NCBI RefSeq assembly: GCF_008629675.1 | Contig: NZ_VWOX01000003.1 | Span: forward strand, 62,001 to 126,000 | From: Roseiconus nitratireducens | GTDB taxonomy: Bacteria > Planctomycetota > Planctomycetia > Pirellulales > Pirellulaceae | DNA: 64,000 bases | Direction of reading: 5' to 3' | Part shown: piece after piece, positions 63,670-64,000 of the stretch | Layout: the number at the start of each line of letters is the position of its first letter | Numbering within the stretch: the stretch's first letter is position 1 | Notes under the pieces: generated by a model | Told to the model about the DNA's origin: nothing | The model's database searches: none | What the model saw: the letters and a program-made list of their open reading frames with translations, nothing else | Translations under genes and position numbers: made by a program

Positions 63670-64000
63670 ATGTCCACCGCAACGGAAACACGCGTCGTCG
63701 GCAAAGTCACACAGGTCATCGGGTCGACGTTCGACGCCGAATTCCCCGAAGGCCAGATGCCGGAAATCTACAACGCCCTGGAAATCAAAAGCCAGCACAA
63801 GGGCGTCACGATCGACCTGGTCGGCGAAGTGCAGCAGCACCTCGGCGGCGGACGCGTTCGCGCCATCGCACTCGGCAGCACCGAGGGCATGATGCGTGGA
63901 ATGGACGTCGTCGACACCGGTAAACCTGTTTCGGTCCCCGTCGGAAAGGAAACCCTCGGCCGAGTCTTCAACGTTCTCGGTGAGCCGATCGACAAACGCG
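63670..64000 (+). CDS. atpD: ATP synthase F1 subunit beta (partial, cut by window end)
   Basis: The first 110 residues are visible: [20 protein letters not shown], the beta-barrel domain with [26 protein letters not shown], and [20 protein letters not shown], all characteristic of AtpD. The catalytic P-loop lies beyond the window. AtpC (epsilon) is expected downstream. Confidence 0.97.
   Translation, partial: MSTATETRVVGKVTQVIGSTFDAEFPEGQMPEIYNALEIKSQHKGVTIDLVGEVQQHLGGGRVRAIALGSTEGMMRGMDVVDTGKPVSVPVGKETLGRVFNVLGEPIDKR

Overview
The window is a GC-rich, gene-dense stretch of bacterial chromosome, most likely from a planctomycete of the Pirellulaceae (Rhodopirellula-like). The inference rests on the combination of a type I sulfatase, a PEP-CTERM protein, DUF1573, ThuA-like and thioredoxin-domain secreted proteins, futalosine-pathway menaquinone genes, a lysine-rich H1-like protein, many short palindromic repeats between genes, and several planctomycete-type proteins of unknown function. 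No phage, transposase, CRISPR array or rRNA operon was seen. Two tRNA genes are present.

Layout. Bases 1-12,100 are almost all on the minus strand: the start of an unidentified gene, rhamnulokinase, a secreted TlpA-like protein, a 1386-residue protein of unknown function, a histone-H1-like protein, and a guaA-ettA pair. Bases 12,700-18,700 run mainly forward: surE, a PEP-CTERM protein, a convergent lipoprotein gene, and a tightly overlapping envelope operon (polysaccharide deacetylase, GT4 glycosyltransferase, acyltransferase). Bases 18,700-21,600 hold imuA-imuB (mutagenic repair) on the minus strand. Bases 21,900-32,400 carry a LapA-like membrane protein, a secreted PDZ protein coupled to mutY, a di-haem peroxidase, a sulfatase, a CYTH protein and a PQQ-type beta-propeller. 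Bases 32,500-41,700 hold two membrane-anchored or lipoprotein genes, a LarA-like protein, a Nudix hydrolase, mqnB-mqnD, an LMW phosphatase and apbE.

Bases 42,000-45,900 contain tRNA-Ser(GCU), tRNA-Lys(UUU) and a GntR-ABC transporter operon with a clear palindromic operator. Bases 46,100-56,400 hold a duplicated DUF3467 protein, maf, a DUF1573 protein, pheA, an acetyl-xylan-esterase-like hydrolase, a ThuA-like protein and a DUF4912/Rho-N protein. From 57,350 to the right edge is the F-type ATP synthase operon in the classical order (atpZ-like, atpI-like, atpB, E, F, H, A, G, D), cut within atpD.

I found no clearly new multi-gene system. The most unusual material is between and at the ends of genes: at least four families of palindromic or tandem repeats, mostly in convergent intergenic spaces or touching stop codons, including a structured element of about 146 bp seen twice. 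Other points are an imuA/imuB overlap of about 113 bp whose boundary lies in a tandem repeat, a MutY with Glu where the catalytic Asp is expected, and a duplicated PEP-CTERM tail.
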